Shown here piece after piece: positions 43,300 through 51,860 of a stretch of DNA of 64,000 nt. The translations under genes and the position numbers were made by a program. Source of the DNA: Myxococcaceae bacterium JPH2 (GTDB lineage: Bacteria; Myxococcota; Myxococcia; Myxococcales; Myxococcaceae); NCBI GenBank assembly GCA_016458225.1, contig JAEMGR010000003.1, positions 930,001 to 994,000 on the forward strand, given 5' to 3'. The stretch's first letter is position 1. Each line of letters opens with the position of its first letter. The notes under the pieces were generated by a model. That model was not told the origin of the DNA. It searched no databases and saw nothing but the letters and a program-made list of their open reading frames with translations.

Positions 43300-43914
43300 A
43301 TGCAGACCAGTCAATGGGATACACCCGAGGCCGTGGAGCGCGATTTGTCGCAGCGCCTCGCCGCCGTCTCCGATTCCGATACCACCCGCGGCATGTTCTT
43401 CCTGGGCGTGCTGGACGCGGTGCGCTTCCTGGGCGGCGAGTCGGCCGTGGCGGGCTGTCTGGCGCAGGCCGGAGAGCAGCGCGACTTCGTGCCCATGCAG
43501 ACGTACCCCATCGGGCGCTTCCTCAAGCTGGCGTATGTCGCGGGGCACCAGCTCGCGGCGCAGTTCGGCGGCTTCGAGGACGCCATGCGCCGCATTGGCA
43601 CGCAGGCCACGTTGGATTTTCTCAGCTCCATGTTCGCGCGCGAGTTCGTCGCGCAGGCGGGCGGCGACCCGAAGAAGCTGCTGGACCTCTTGCACTCGGG
43701 TTACCGCACGGCGCTCAGCTTTGGTGAGCGCTCGGTGGAGTGGACGGGGCCTCGCAGCGGGCGCGTGCTGATGAAGCGCTCCATCATGCCCATCCCCTAC
43801 AACGAGGGCGTGCTGCGCGGCGCGCTGGAGATGGTGGGCGCGCGGGATGTGCAGATCACCAGTCAGGCCATCGCGCTGGACGAGGCGGTCTACGACACCT
43901 CGTGGGATGACTGA
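43300..43914 (+). CDS. TIGR02265 family protein (myxobacterial paralogue family)
   Basis: A 204-residue protein of the family first defined as a paralogous set in M. xanthus. Marks seen are TRGMFFLGVLDAVRFLGGE near the N-terminus, YPIGRFLKLAYVAGHQLA, and a C-terminal GVLRGALEMVGARDVQI. Function is unknown; the heme-NO-binding-like fold has been suggested for similar sequences, which I cannot confirm. The ATG at 43300 precedes the conserved part directly. Its stop lies 3 bases from the convergent sugar dehydrogenase stop. Confidence 0.75.
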   Translation: MQTSQWDTPEAVERDLSQRLAAVSDSDTTRGMFFLGVLDAVRFLGGESAVAGCLAQAGEQRDFVPMQTYPIGRFLKLAYVAGHQLAAQFGGFEDAMRRIGTQATLDFLSSMFAREFVAQAGGDPKKLLDLLHSGYRTALSFGERSVEWTGPRSGRVLMKRSIMPIPYNEGVLRGALEMVGARDVQITSQAIALDEAVYDTSWDD

Positions 43915-43917
43915 GCC

Positions 43918-45237
43918 TCACTTCGCCCCCAGCTTCGCCCCGACGTAGCGCACGCGGTAGATGCGCCCGTTGCCGTCGTCCGTGACGAGCAGGCTTCCGT
44001 CCGGCAGCTCCAGCAGCCCCACCGGCCGCGCGAAGGTGGTGGGGCCCGAGGGCTCCAGCAGGAAGCCGGTGAGGAAGTCCTCGAAGCCACCCTGGGGTTT
44101 CCCCTCGGGGGTGAAGGGGACGAACACCACCTTGTAGCCGGTGCCCTCCGAGCGGTTCCAACTGCCCCGGAACGCGACGAAGGCGCCCCCGCGGTAGCGC
44201 TCAGGGAAGGCCGTGCCCCGATAGAACGCGAGCCCGAGCGCCGCCGAGTGCGACGGGAAGAGCACGTCCGGCGTGAGCGTCTTCGCCACCAGGTCGGGCC
44301 GCTCGCTGTGCCCCTCCTTCATCCGCCGCGGGTCCACGTTCTTCGGGGACAGGTACGCGTAGGGCCAGCCGTAGAAGCCACCGGGTTGCAGGTGCGTGAG
44401 GTAGTCCGGCACCAGGTCATCGCCCAGCTCGTCCCGCTCGTTGACGGTGACGTAGGGCTCGTTCGTGCGCGGCTGGAAGTCCAGGCCCACGGGGTTGCGC
44501 AACCCGGAGGCCAGCGTCGTCCGCTCCGAGCCATCCAACGCCATGATTTGCACCGCGGCGCGCGGCGGCGCTTCCTCGCTCACGTTGCTTTGACTGCCCA
44601 CGGTGACGAGCAGGTGTTGTCCATCCGGGCTCACCCGCACGTTGCGCGTCCAGTGCTGGTTGTAGCCAAGCCCTGGCAGCGCCGTGACCTCCTCGCCCGA
44701 GCCGGTGAGGCGCTCCTGTCCGCGGTGATAGGGATAGCGGCGCACGGCGTTGGTGTTGCCCACGTAGAAGTGGGTGCCCGTGAACGCCATCCCGAAGGGG
44801 AGGTTGAGGCCATTGCGCGCCTCGGCGAAGACCGCGCGCGCGTCGGCCACGCCGATGCCTCGCGTGTCGCGCAGGCGCTGGATGCGCTGCGCGCGGCTCT
44901 CGACGACGAGCACGTCTCCTTCGGGCGTGAGCGCGAGCCAGCGCGGCGCGGACAGCCCTTCCGCGAAGACGTTGACCGCGAAGCCCTCGGGCACGTGCAG
45001 CAGCGGATCCGCGGGCACGGGGACGACGTCCGGTGACTTGCTGGCGCTCCGGGATGCGAAGGGCGGGGGCAGCGACTCCAGCGTCACGCGTCGTGGCGTG
45101 GGCTTCAGCACGTCGGTGCGCACGCGCGAGGCGGCGGGAGGCTCGGCGCGCGGCTTCGCGGTGCCCGCGTCGGGTGGCTCGGCGAAGGCGGGGACGGCGA
45201 GCAGCAGGGCCAGGGCGAAGCGGGAGGAAGGGCTCAC
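43918..45237 (-). CDS. PQQ-dependent sugar dehydrogenase-like exported protein
   Basis: A 439-residue periplasmic beta-propeller of the glucose/sorbosone dehydrogenase family. The signal peptide (residues 1-19, SSRFALALLLAVPAFA) supports the GTG at 45237, which follows AAAGGA. Propeller blades show FAEGLSAPRWLALTPEGDVLVVES, NLPFGMAFTGTHFYVGNTNAVRRYPY, GSQSNVSEE, GLRNPVGLDFQP and FVAFRGSWNRSEGTGYKVVF, the last typical of the L-sorbosone dehydrogenase branch. It probably oxidises a sugar with PQQ, but the cofactor residues were not checked one by one. Confidence 0.85.
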   Translation of the reverse strand: MSPSSRFALALLLAVPAFAEPPDAGTAKPRAEPPAASRVRTDVLKPTPRRVTLESLPPPFASRSASKSPDVVPVPADPLLHVPEGFAVNVFAEGLSAPRWLALTPEGDVLVVESRAQRIQRLRDTRGIGVADARAVFAEARNGLNLPFGMAFTGTHFYVGNTNAVRRYPYHRGQERLTGSGEEVTALPGLGYNQHWTRNVRVSPDGQHLLVTVGSQSNVSEEAPPRAAVQIMALDGSERTTLASGLRNPVGLDFQPRTNEPYVTVNERDELGDDLVPDYLTHLQPGGFYGWPYAYLSPKNVDPRRMKEGHSERPDLVAKTLTPDVLFPSHSAALGLAFYRGTAFPERYRGGAFVAFRGSWNRSEGTGYKVVFVPFTPEGKPQGGFEDFLTGFLLEPSGPTTFARPVGLLELPDGSLLVTDDGNGRIYRVRYVGAKLGAK

Positions 45238-45817
45238 GGACGGTCCTTTCCGCCGCAGCATGCCGTGGCTTCCGCGCGGGGCGAGAGAGGTGGCCCCCGG
45301 GCCTCGGCGCGAAGTGTTGACCCCGGCGGCGACAGCGATTGTCGCGGGGCTGTTTGCCCTCGCGGGGCGCTGGGCGCGGTGCCTGGCTTTTCAACGCGCA
45401 CGGGCTGTCCGCTGCTGGGACGCGGGTGTCCCGGCCGCGGGCAATGGGCCGCACGTGAGGGCCGTCGCTCCGAGCGTGGCCCTCTGCGTCGGAGCTGGCG
45501 CAGCTCTTGCTCTGTGGTCGCCGGCCCGTGGCGCGAGTCACTCCCTTTGCTCGGGGAATGGCGTGCCCGGGATGGACCGCGCGGCGCGTTGGAGTGGGTG
45601 GGCTGCTCCAGTTCGCGCGGGGAATGCAGCACGGGAGGCCGGCCGAAGCACTCCTCCCTTCGGCCGGCCTCTAAACTTGAGAATGTCTGATAGCGGCCCA
45701 ACGGAAAAATAAGGGACGCTGAAAACATCCACGCGCAGCCACGACCTTTGGTTAGAAAGAGGTCACGCGTGCCCCGGGTGAGGCTCTCCGAGGCGCGGAC
45801 AGAGGAGAGGTTTCCAT
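45238..45817. other. Divergent intergenic region with long hairpin
   Basis: 580 bases between the sugar dehydrogenase and the outer-membrane protein starts. No frame looks coding. The right part (45671-45760) is A/T-richer (TCTAAACTTGAGAATGTCTGA, GGAAAAATAAGG) and is the likely promoter of the barrel gene. It contains the hairpin at 45635-45671. Confidence 0.55.
45635..45671. terminator. 14-bp perfect hairpin in a divergent intergenic region
   Basis: Arms GAGGCCGGCCGAAG and CTTCGGCCGGCCTC pair perfectly over 14 bp around a 9-base loop. A short A/T patch follows (TAAACTTGAG) but no U-run. No gene ends here, so it is either the end of an unseen RNA or a structural/regulatory element. Confidence 0.5.
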
Positions 45818-46438
45818 ATGCGTGGTGCGAACAAGTTGCAGGCGCTGGCCGTCGCGGCCGGTCTCGTGGTGGCGTCGCAGGCGGGTGCGGCGGAGCAGAT
45901 TACGGATCCGACGAAGGTGGCGCGTGAGCCGGGTTCGGCGAGCGGCTTCGGTCAGGCCGGGCAGATTGTCGTGAGCGCGGATGCGTCCGGCTTCTTCGGC
46001 TACAACACGGGCTCTGACGCCCTCGTGCTCCACCTGGAGCCCGCGGCCGACTACTTCATCCAGCAGAACCTGTCGGTGGGCGCGGCGGCCCTCGTCGAGC
46101 AGGCCTTCCAGGACGGGCCGAACACGACGGCGCTCGGCGTGGTGGTGCGCGCCGGCTACAACCTGGGCGTGGCCGAGAAGGTTTCGCTCTGGCCGCGCGT
46201 GGCCTTCGGTCCGAAGTACGTCCACGTGAGCGGTGGCGGCAGCGACCTGGCGTTCGTGCTGGAGGGCTACCTGCCGGCGCTCTTCCACGTCACGCCGCAC
46301 TTCTTCGTGGGCGCGGGTCCGCAGGTTCGCGCGCTCATCAGCGACCGGGGCGCGGGCGTCGTGGGCTCCAGCCAGGGCGCGTTCCAGGGCAACGACGTGA
46401 CGATTGGCATCTCCACCACGGTGGGCGGCTACTTCTAG
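45818..46438 (+). CDS. Small outer-membrane beta-barrel protein
   Basis: A 206-residue exported protein. Signal peptide 1-24 (ending QAGAA). The mature chain has repeated amphipathic strands (QIVVSADASGFFGYN, LHLEPAADYFIQQNLSVGAAALVE, GVVVRAGYNLGVAEKVSLWPRVAFG) and ends ISTTVGGYF with a terminal Phe, the usual sign of Bam-inserted barrels. Eight strands seem likely. A strong GAGAGG ribosome site precedes it. A hairpin follows the stop, so it is a single-gene unit. Role unknown. Confidence 0.8.
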   Translation: MRGANKLQALAVAAGLVVASQAGAAEQITDPTKVAREPGSASGFGQAGQIVVSADASGFFGYNTGSDALVLHLEPAADYFIQQNLSVGAAALVEQAFQDGPNTTALGVVVRAGYNLGVAEKVSLWPRVAFGPKYVHVSGGGSDLAFVLEGYLPALFHVTPHFFVGAGPQVRALISDRGAGVVGSSQGAFQGNDVTIGISTTVGGYF

Positions 46439-46485
46439 TCGGTCCCTGGCTCGTTCATCCGAATGAGCCTCGACGCAGCGGAGAG

Positions 46486-46510
46486 GACGGCCAGGTTGCC
46501 TCTGGCCGTC
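46486..46510 (+). terminator. Rho-independent-type terminator
   Basis: 9-bp perfect stem GACGGCCAG / CTGGCCGTC, loop of 7, extendable by A-U and G-U pairs, followed by TTCCCGTT. Lies 48 bases after the barrel gene. Confidence 0.6.
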
Positions 46511-46566
46511 TTCCCGTTGCGCAGGGGTGTTAGGATTTCCCGCGTTTCGCATGGTTAAGTCTGTCC

Positions 46567-47547
46567 ATGCGAGCGTTCCTCCTCCTGTCTTGCTTGCCGT
46601 TGTTTGCCTGTGCCACGACGCCGGCCGTATCGCCCCCGGCGCCCGTCAGCGGCAGCGCGCTGCATCGGGTCCAGCGGGTGAAGGTCGCGGAGGGCGTTGA
46701 GCTGGAGCTCCTCGACTTTGGTGGCCAGGGGCCCGCGCTCGTCTTCCTGACGGGCCTGGGCAACACGGGTCATGTCTTCGACGACTTCGCGCCGGAGTTC
46801 ACTGCGGCGTACCACGTCTACTCCGTCACCCGCAGGGGGTTTGGCTCATCGAGCTGGCCCACGCAGGGCTATGACACCGCGACCTTGAGCACGGACGTGG
46901 TCCGGGTCCTGGACAGTCAGGGGATCGCGACCGCGGTGCTCGCGGGGCACTCCCTCGCCGGGGAGGAAATCACCTGGTTGGCGACCCATCACCCGGAGCG
47001 GGTGGAGAAGGTGGTCTTCCTGGACATCTCGACCAAGGGCGACCTGTCAGCGGAGCTCTATCGGGTCCTGCCTTTGCCGACCCCGCGCCCGCCCAATCCC
47101 GCGGACCTGGTGTCGCGCGCCACGGTGGCGGCCGCGCTCGCGCGAGGTCTCGGCGGGCCGGTCCCCGCGCATGAAGTCGATGAGACGGTCGAGTTCGATC
47201 CGAAGACGGGCCACTACCTGCGCGACCGCCAGTGGTCCGGCGCGGATGCGCAGCTGACGATGGGCGCGTTGAAGGTGGACTTCGCGGCCATCCGGGCCCC
47301 CGTCCTCTACCTCCACACGGGTGAGCGTCCCCCCGACCAGGCGGAATGCTATGACGGCTTCGCCCAGATGACCCCCGCGCAGCAACAGAAGCTGCGGGAG
47401 ATGACCCCCAAGGGAGTTCAGCGGGTGGATGAAGTCCGGCGCACGCCGGGCTGGAAGATCGTGCAGCTCGAGCATGCGGACCACTACGTCTGGATCACCA
47501 ACCGTGACGACGTGCTGCGCGAGATGAAGGCCTTTCTCAAGAGGTGA
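46567..47547 (+). CDS. Alpha/beta-hydrolase lipoprotein
   Basis: A 326-residue lipoprotein (lipobox LFAC, Cys15) with an alpha/beta-hydrolase domain. FLTGLGNTG is the oxyanion-hole region, GHSLAG carries the nucleophile Ser129, and EHADHYVWI near the C-terminus carries the catalytic His. A lid region (about 180-225) is Pro-rich. Substrate unknown; esters or lactones are likely. It is anchored to the inner or outer membrane facing the periplasm. Confidence 0.85.
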   Translation: MRAFLLLSCLPLFACATTPAVSPPAPVSGSALHRVQRVKVAEGVELELLDFGGQGPALVFLTGLGNTGHVFDDFAPEFTAAYHVYSVTRRGFGSSSWPTQGYDTATLSTDVVRVLDSQGIATAVLAGHSLAGEEITWLATHHPERVEKVVFLDISTKGDLSAELYRVLPLPTPRPPNPADLVSRATVAAALARGLGGPVPAHEVDETVEFDPKTGHYLRDRQWSGADAQLTMGALKVDFAAIRAPVLYLHTGERPPDQAECYDGFAQMTPAQQQKLREMTPKGVQRVDEVRRTPGWKIVQLEHADHYVWITNRDDVLREMKAFLKR

Positions 47548-47680
47548 CGCGCAGTCCGCCGCGAAAGTCGGGGACGCCGCTCGGCGTCTCCGGTTGTCTT
47601 CAGCTGAGGCCGGACGTGTCGTGGCGAACCCCGGGCGTGACGGGGTTTGTCATTGGGATTGCCGGGAGTGGATGCGAAGA

Positions 47681-47706
47681 GGGCCGCGCTCCCGTGCGCG
47701 CGGCCC
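47681..47706. terminator. Bidirectional terminator-type hairpin
   Basis: 9-bp stem GGGCCGCGC / GCGCGGCCC with an 8-base loop, followed by TTCG, between the convergent hydrolase and lipoprotein genes. A second, weaker stem (8 bp, one G-U) lies at 47571-47590. Confidence 0.6.
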
Positions 47707-47710
47707 TTCG

Positions 47711-48562
47711 TCACTGACGCGCGAGCATCAATGCGCTGTCCACCCGAGACTGCTCCACCCATCCTCCTGCGGACGCCCCGCCCTCATGCGTGGACAGGTG
47801 GAGCTCCAGGTGCACGACGCGGGGCCCCAGCGCCTGGGCGTAGAGAAGGAGCAGGTGGGTCGCTTCGGTCAGGACGCGCGGCGACACGGGCTCGGTGTTG
47901 CCCTGGCCGCCTCGGGTCGCGCGCCAGTCGCGCAGCTTCCACGACACCAGGCGCCCGTCCTCCATGGTCACGTCCACGCCCACCCACGCCGCGCCCCCAC
48001 GCGGCACCGCGACGGGGGCGAGCGCCTTCTGGAGTTGCTCCATCGCCCGCGTCAGGACCGCCTGCGAGATGCCCTTGTGGCGCAGGGGCAGCGGCCGGAC
48101 CTCGGGTGGCCGCGCCGCCGTGGTGGATTGCTCCTTCTCCACCCGCCAGCGCGAGGCCTCCCGCCGCAAGATCAAGTACACCTCACCCGTGGGGTGCTGG
48201 CTCAGCTCGGTGAGCGCTCGTGCCACGTCGCCTTGCGTGTCCTCCGCGTCCACGGGGGTGCCCTCGTTCGCGTCGCGCCGCATGGCCTGGTAGCCCGTCA
48301 GCGTCAGCGCGCCCCGCTCGGACCAGAAGGTGAACACCAGCCGCGTGCCCACCTCGCGCACGCCCTCGGCCACGCCCCAGACTTGAGACGTGGCCAGCGC
48401 CACCTCCGCGTCGCGCGCCTCCTCCCAGGCCTCCTCGTCCATCGCCATCAGACCCGAGCCCCGATGCGTGCTCGGGCAGCCGCTCAGCCCTGCTCCCAGC
48501 AAGGCCAGAAGGACAGCCCGCCGCGCCTGCGGGAACGGGAAGGAGAGGGTAGGGATTCGCAT
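47711..48562 (-). CDS. Lipoprotein of unknown function
   Basis: A 283-residue lipoprotein with a hydrophobic signal ending LSGC (Cys29). The mature part alternates strands and helices, with TGEVYLILRREASRWRVEKEQ and WVGVDVTMEDGRLVSWKL resembling stacked beta sheets. No catalytic motif or known domain recognised. It is the only gene on its transcript. Confidence 0.7.
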   Translation of the reverse strand: MRIPTLSFPFPQARRAVLLALLGAGLSGCPSTHRGSGLMAMDEEAWEEARDAEVALATSQVWGVAEGVREVGTRLVFTFWSERGALTLTGYQAMRRDANEGTPVDAEDTQGDVARALTELSQHPTGEVYLILRREASRWRVEKEQSTTAARPPEVRPLPLRHKGISQAVLTRAMEQLQKALAPVAVPRGGAAWVGVDVTMEDGRLVSWKLRDWRATRGGQGNTEPVSPRVLTEATHLLLLYAQALGPRVVHLELHLSTHEGGASAGGWVEQSRVDSALMLARQ

Positions 48563-48994
48563 GCGATGCCTCCGAGTCGGGGCGCGCGGCCGGGGTCAAA
48601 TCAGGGCTATTTCTGTATTTCTTGTTTCTCCATGGTCAGACGACTCGAGTGCCGCACGCTGACGCGCTCGCCCTCGGGGGTGAGCGGCTGTCCACGGTTC
48701 ATCGCGTGCGGGGGCGGAAGCCGGTGCGCGCGGCCGGGAGGGTGCCGAGGACCGCCCTGAAGGCGAGGTGCCGCGCGAGGAGGGGACTGGATGGGCTCGG
48801 TCCAGCGGAGGGGAGGAGCCACTCGGTCCTCACGGCCCACGGGTCAGGCTGTATCGCGGGCCCCGCCTGAGGGCGCCACGGCCATGCCTCCGTGCGGGGT
48901 AGCACCCGCGCGAAGCGGGTGGCCGTCGCGACCGCGCCCGGAAGCAGCGCGTCGCGGGTGAGGCTTCACGCCGGCGTCAGGGCGCGTCGTTCGC
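48563..48994. other. Gene-free interval
   Basis: About 430 bases upstream of the lipoprotein. The patch 48606-48632 (GCTATTTCTGTATTTCTTG) is the only A/T-rich part and is the likely promoter of the minus-strand lipoprotein. The rest shows nothing recognisable. Confidence 0.45.
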
Positions 48995-49348
48995 TCATGT
49001 GGGCAACCGCGGCGAGTCACGCACCTCGGCCACCACGCCGCCCATGAAGGCGCCCACGATGACGCCCAGGCCGGACACGGCGCTCACGACGCCCAGGGCC
49101 AGGAATGACACGCTGTCGCCGCGCAGCAGTGAGAACACCATCAACAGGATCCACATCCCCAGCGCCACCCACAGCGCGGGCGCGATGGCCACGCTGCCGG
49201 CCCGCGAGGAAGACCCGACGCGGTAGCCCCCGATGATGCCGCCGACGAGGCCGTTCACGGTGGGCAGGAAGAAGAGCAGCAGGCTCCACGCCACCATCCA
49301 CGCCGCGCCCACACGGGCGGGGTCACCGGGTCTCTTTGGACTGACCAT
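48995..49348 (-). CDS. Small multi-helix membrane protein
   Basis: A 117-residue membrane protein with three to four helices (about 14-32, 33-47 weak, 57-78, 82-106). Gly-rich pairs GLVGGIIGGYRVG and GVIVGAFMGGVV suggest close helix packing. No family recognised. The start ATG is preceded by GAGGAG. Its upstream region contains the 13-bp tandem repeats at 49375-49439. Confidence 0.65.
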   Translation of the reverse strand: MVSPKRPGDPARVGAAWMVAWSLLLFFLPTVNGLVGGIIGGYRVGSSSRAGSVAIAPALWVALGMWILLMVFSLLRGDSVSFLALGVVSAVSGLGVIVGAFMGGVVAEVRDSPRLPT

Positions 49349-49374
49349 GCGCGTGTCCTCCTCTCCTCGAGGCT

Positions 49375-49439
49375 GCTCCAGAAGATTGCTCCAGAAGATT
49401 GCTCCAGGAGGTTGCTGAAAGAGGTTGTCCCAAGAGGTT
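49375..49439. repeat. Five tandem 13-bp repeats
   Basis: Units begin at 49375, 49388, 49401, 49414 and 49427. The first two are identical (GCTCCAGAAGATT); then GCTCCAGGAGGTT, GCTGAAAGAGGTT and GTCCCAAGAGGTT diverge step by step, and a sixth partial GCTC follows. They lie about 26 bases upstream of the minus-strand membrane-protein start and 145 bases before the ATPase gene. Confidence 0.85.
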
Positions 49440-49584
49440 GCTCACCTGTCCGGGCGCGTCGAGCCCTCGCGGGAGCCAGCGATGGGTGTCTCCCTCGTGT
49501 GGCGAGCAGGCGCGACTGTTGGCCAAGCCATGCTTCGGCCCGGGGGCTTGCGGGGAGGGTGTGCGGGGCAGGTAGGCTCGGGGC

Positions 49585-50463
49585 GTGATTGCCTCGGTCC
49601 ATTTCGAGCACTTCCGTGGCCTGCTCGGCGTGGAGCTGACGCTGGAGCCGCTCACCGTGTTGGTGGGGGCCACGGCCTCGGGGAAGACGTCGGTGCTGGA
49701 CGGGCTGCAACACCAGCTCGCCTACGAGCCCACGGACTTCTGGCGGATGGATGGCTCGCGGCGCATCGCCATCGAGTGGACGTATGCCCATGGCGATCGC
49801 ACCCGCGTGGAGTATCCCTTCTCCGTGATGGACACCCTGCCCGGGCAGGGCCACGCGACGCAGCAGCTCGCGCTCAACATGAGCGCCCTGCGCGCGGGGG
49901 CACCGGCGGGGCGAGCCACGTGGCTGGAGCGCTCGGGCGGAAACCTGGCCAGTGTCTTCGCCGCGCTGCCCACGCCCACGCGCAACGCCATCTCGCGTGA
50001 GCTGTCGCGGTGCATCCCCTCGCTGAGCGAGGTGGACGTGGCGCAGGACGTGGACGGCAAGACGTACCGCCTGCGCTTCCGAGACCGCTGGAGCCCCGAT
50101 GTCTGGTACGCGCCCGAGCAGGTATCGGACGGCGCGCTGTGGCTGCTGGCCTTCCTGGTGGTGCCGCATCAGCGACCGCTGCCAGAGCTGCTGACGCTCG
50201 ACGAGCCCGAGCGCGCCCTGCATCCCGCCCTGGTGCGCGAGGTGATGACCCAGCTTCGAGCGCTCACGCGCGGCGAGTCCACGGGGCAGCCGGTGCAGGT
50301 GGTGCTGGCCACGCACTCGCCGGACCTGCTGGAGCTGGTGCGGCCCGAGGAGGTGCGGCTCCTGGCTCGCTCCGCGGCGGACGGCTCGGTGAGCGTGCGC
50401 GCGCTGCAGGGCGGCAAGTCCGACTGGCGCCGCGAGTGCCGCGCGGGGCTCGACGCGCTGTGA
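49585..50463 (+). CDS. AAA ATPase, RecF/OLD-like
   Basis: A 292-residue ABC-type ATPase in the AAA_21/RecF-like group. It opens with [23 protein letters not shown], has the P-loop GATASGKTS (28-36), a signature-like [12 protein letters not shown], Walker [14 protein letters not shown] and switch His in [12 protein letters not shown]. It starts with GTG. Genes of this type act in phage defence or DNA repair when joined to a nuclease, but no TOPRIM domain or partner nuclease lies beside it. Role therefore open. Confidence 0.82.
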   Translation: MIASVHFEHFRGLLGVELTLEPLTVLVGATASGKTSVLDGLQHQLAYEPTDFWRMDGSRRIAIEWTYAHGDRTRVEYPFSVMDTLPGQGHATQQLALNMSALRAGAPAGRATWLERSGGNLASVFAALPTPTRNAISRELSRCIPSLSEVDVAQDVDGKTYRLRFRDRWSPDVWYAPEQVSDGALWLLAFLVVPHQRPLPELLTLDEPERALHPALVREVMTQLRALTRGESTGQPVQVVLATHSPDLLELVRPEEVRLLARSAADGSVSVRALQGGKSDWRRECRAGLDAL

Positions 50464-50476
50464 GCCCCTCGCGGGC

Positions 50477-50818
50477 TTACGTGGGCGAGGTGTACTTCGT
50501 GGCCCGCCACGCCAGCAGGTTGCGCTCGGCCGAGACGAGGGAGAAGCACACCACCAGGGCGCCCACGATGACGTCGTTCGCGGTGGCGCGGGTCAGGTCG
50601 CCGTAGCCCAGCACGGGCGGAGACAGCACGAGCCACGCGCCCAGCAGCGTGTTGACGAAGCGCAGCCCCATGACGAGCGAGGAGAGGAGCGCGACCGTGG
50701 CGATCAACAAGCCGACGATGGCGTCATTCATTCGCGGCACGGGGTGGGGATAGTCGAGCACGACAGGGGCGATGATGAGCCAGACGCCCAGGAACAGATT
50801 GCACCAGCGAGCCCACAT
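50477..50818 (-). CDS. SPW-repeat membrane protein
   Basis: A 113-residue membrane protein of four helices made of two SPW repeats: WCNLFLGVWLIIAPVVLDY and FVNTLLGAWLVLSPPVLGY, each followed by an N-x-(A/V)-I-V-G helix (MNDAIVGLLIA, ANDVIVGALVV). Small SPW proteins are common in bacteria and have no known activity. The ATG at 50818 lies 7 bases after GGAGGT. It is convergent with the ATPase gene. Confidence 0.85.
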   Translation of the reverse strand: MWARWCNLFLGVWLIIAPVVLDYPHPVPRMNDAIVGLLIATVALLSSLVMGLRFVNTLLGAWLVLSPPVLGYGDLTRATANDVIVGALVVCFSLVSAERNLLAWRATKYTSPT

Positions 50819-50911
50819 GGCGGACACCTCCACGCGCGTACCACCGCAAGGTGTGACACGCCCGAGCTGCCCCTCAAGCGGGGGCGGCGGACGGAGCGAG
50901 GGCTCGGCGCG

Positions 50912-51844
50912 TCACCCGCGCCACAGCTGGCTCCAGAGGAAGCGCAGGTTGGCGGGGCGCTCGGCCAGTCGGCGCATGAGATACGGATACCAGGCGCGGC
51001 CATACGGCACATAAATCCGCACCGGATAGCCCTCGCGCGCCAGGGCGAGCTGCAAGTCCCGGCGGATGCCGAGGAGCATCTGGAACTCGAAGGCGCCCTT
51101 GGGCAGCCCGCGCGCCAGGGCGTGTGCCCGCGTGGCGTCAATCATTCGCTCGTCATGCGTGGCGATGCCATGGCGCACGCCGCTGTCGAGCAACACGCGC
51201 ATGCAGCGCACGAAGTTCGCGTCCACGTCTGCCTTGTCCGGGAAGGCGACGTCGGGACGCTCCAGGTAGGCGCCCTTGCACAAGCGGATCCGCACCCGCT
51301 CGGCGCACAGGGCCCGGGCATCCGCCTCCGTGCGGCGCAGCGCGCTTTGAAGCACCGCGCCCACGTGCGCCTCACCGAACTCCGCGTGCAGCGCCCGCAC
51401 GAGGTCCAGCGTCACCTGCGTCACCGCCGCATGCTCCATGTCCACACGCACGAAGGAGCCGCGCGCGGCCGCCTCGGCCACCACCTCGCGTGCATGGGCG
51501 AGCGCCAGCGCGGGGGAGAGCAGCAGACCGCACTGCGTGAGCTTCAGCGACACGTGAGCCTTCACCCCGGACGCGTCGATTCGCTGCAGCAGGCGTTTGT
51601 ATTCAACGACCTCCTCGTGGGCCTCGGCCTCGCCGCGCACGGCTTCGTTGAGATGATCCACGCTGGCTTGCAACCCTTGCTCCGCCAGGGCTCGCGCGGT
51701 GTCCACCGCGTCCTCCCACGTCTCGCCCGCGACGAAGCGCCGAGCCAGCTCGCGCAGGGGCCGCAGCTTGAGGGCGGCGTCCTTCAAGCCCTGTCTTCGG
51801 GAGAGAAAGAGCAGGGTGGCGCGGGGCAGGGCGTGGGCGGTCAT
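50912..51844 (-). CDS. Proline dehydrogenase
   Basis: A 310-residue FAD-dependent TIM-barrel enzyme that oxidises proline to pyrroline-5-carboxylate at the inner membrane. Family marks are HVSLKLTQCGLLLS, FVRVDMEHAAVTQVTL, RIRLCKGAYLERPDVAFPDKADVD, the ATHDERMI region, FEFQMLLGIRRDLQ and RIYVPYGRAWYPYLMRRLAERPANL. It is the mono-functional type as in Thermus and Gram-positives, not the fused PutA. Its partner P5C dehydrogenase is not in the window. It follows an alpha/beta-hydrolase gene by 16 bases. Confidence 0.94.
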   Translation of the reverse strand: MTAHALPRATLLFLSRRQGLKDAALKLRPLRELARRFVAGETWEDAVDTARALAEQGLQASVDHLNEAVRGEAEAHEEVVEYKRLLQRIDASGVKAHVSLKLTQCGLLLSPALALAHAREVVAEAAARGSFVRVDMEHAAVTQVTLDLVRALHAEFGEAHVGAVLQSALRRTEADARALCAERVRIRLCKGAYLERPDVAFPDKADVDANFVRCMRVLLDSGVRHGIATHDERMIDATRAHALARGLPKGAFEFQMLLGIRRDLQLALAREGYPVRIYVPYGRAWYPYLMRRLAERPANLRFLWSQLWRG

Positions 51845-51860
51845 GGTGGAGCGCTCGGGT

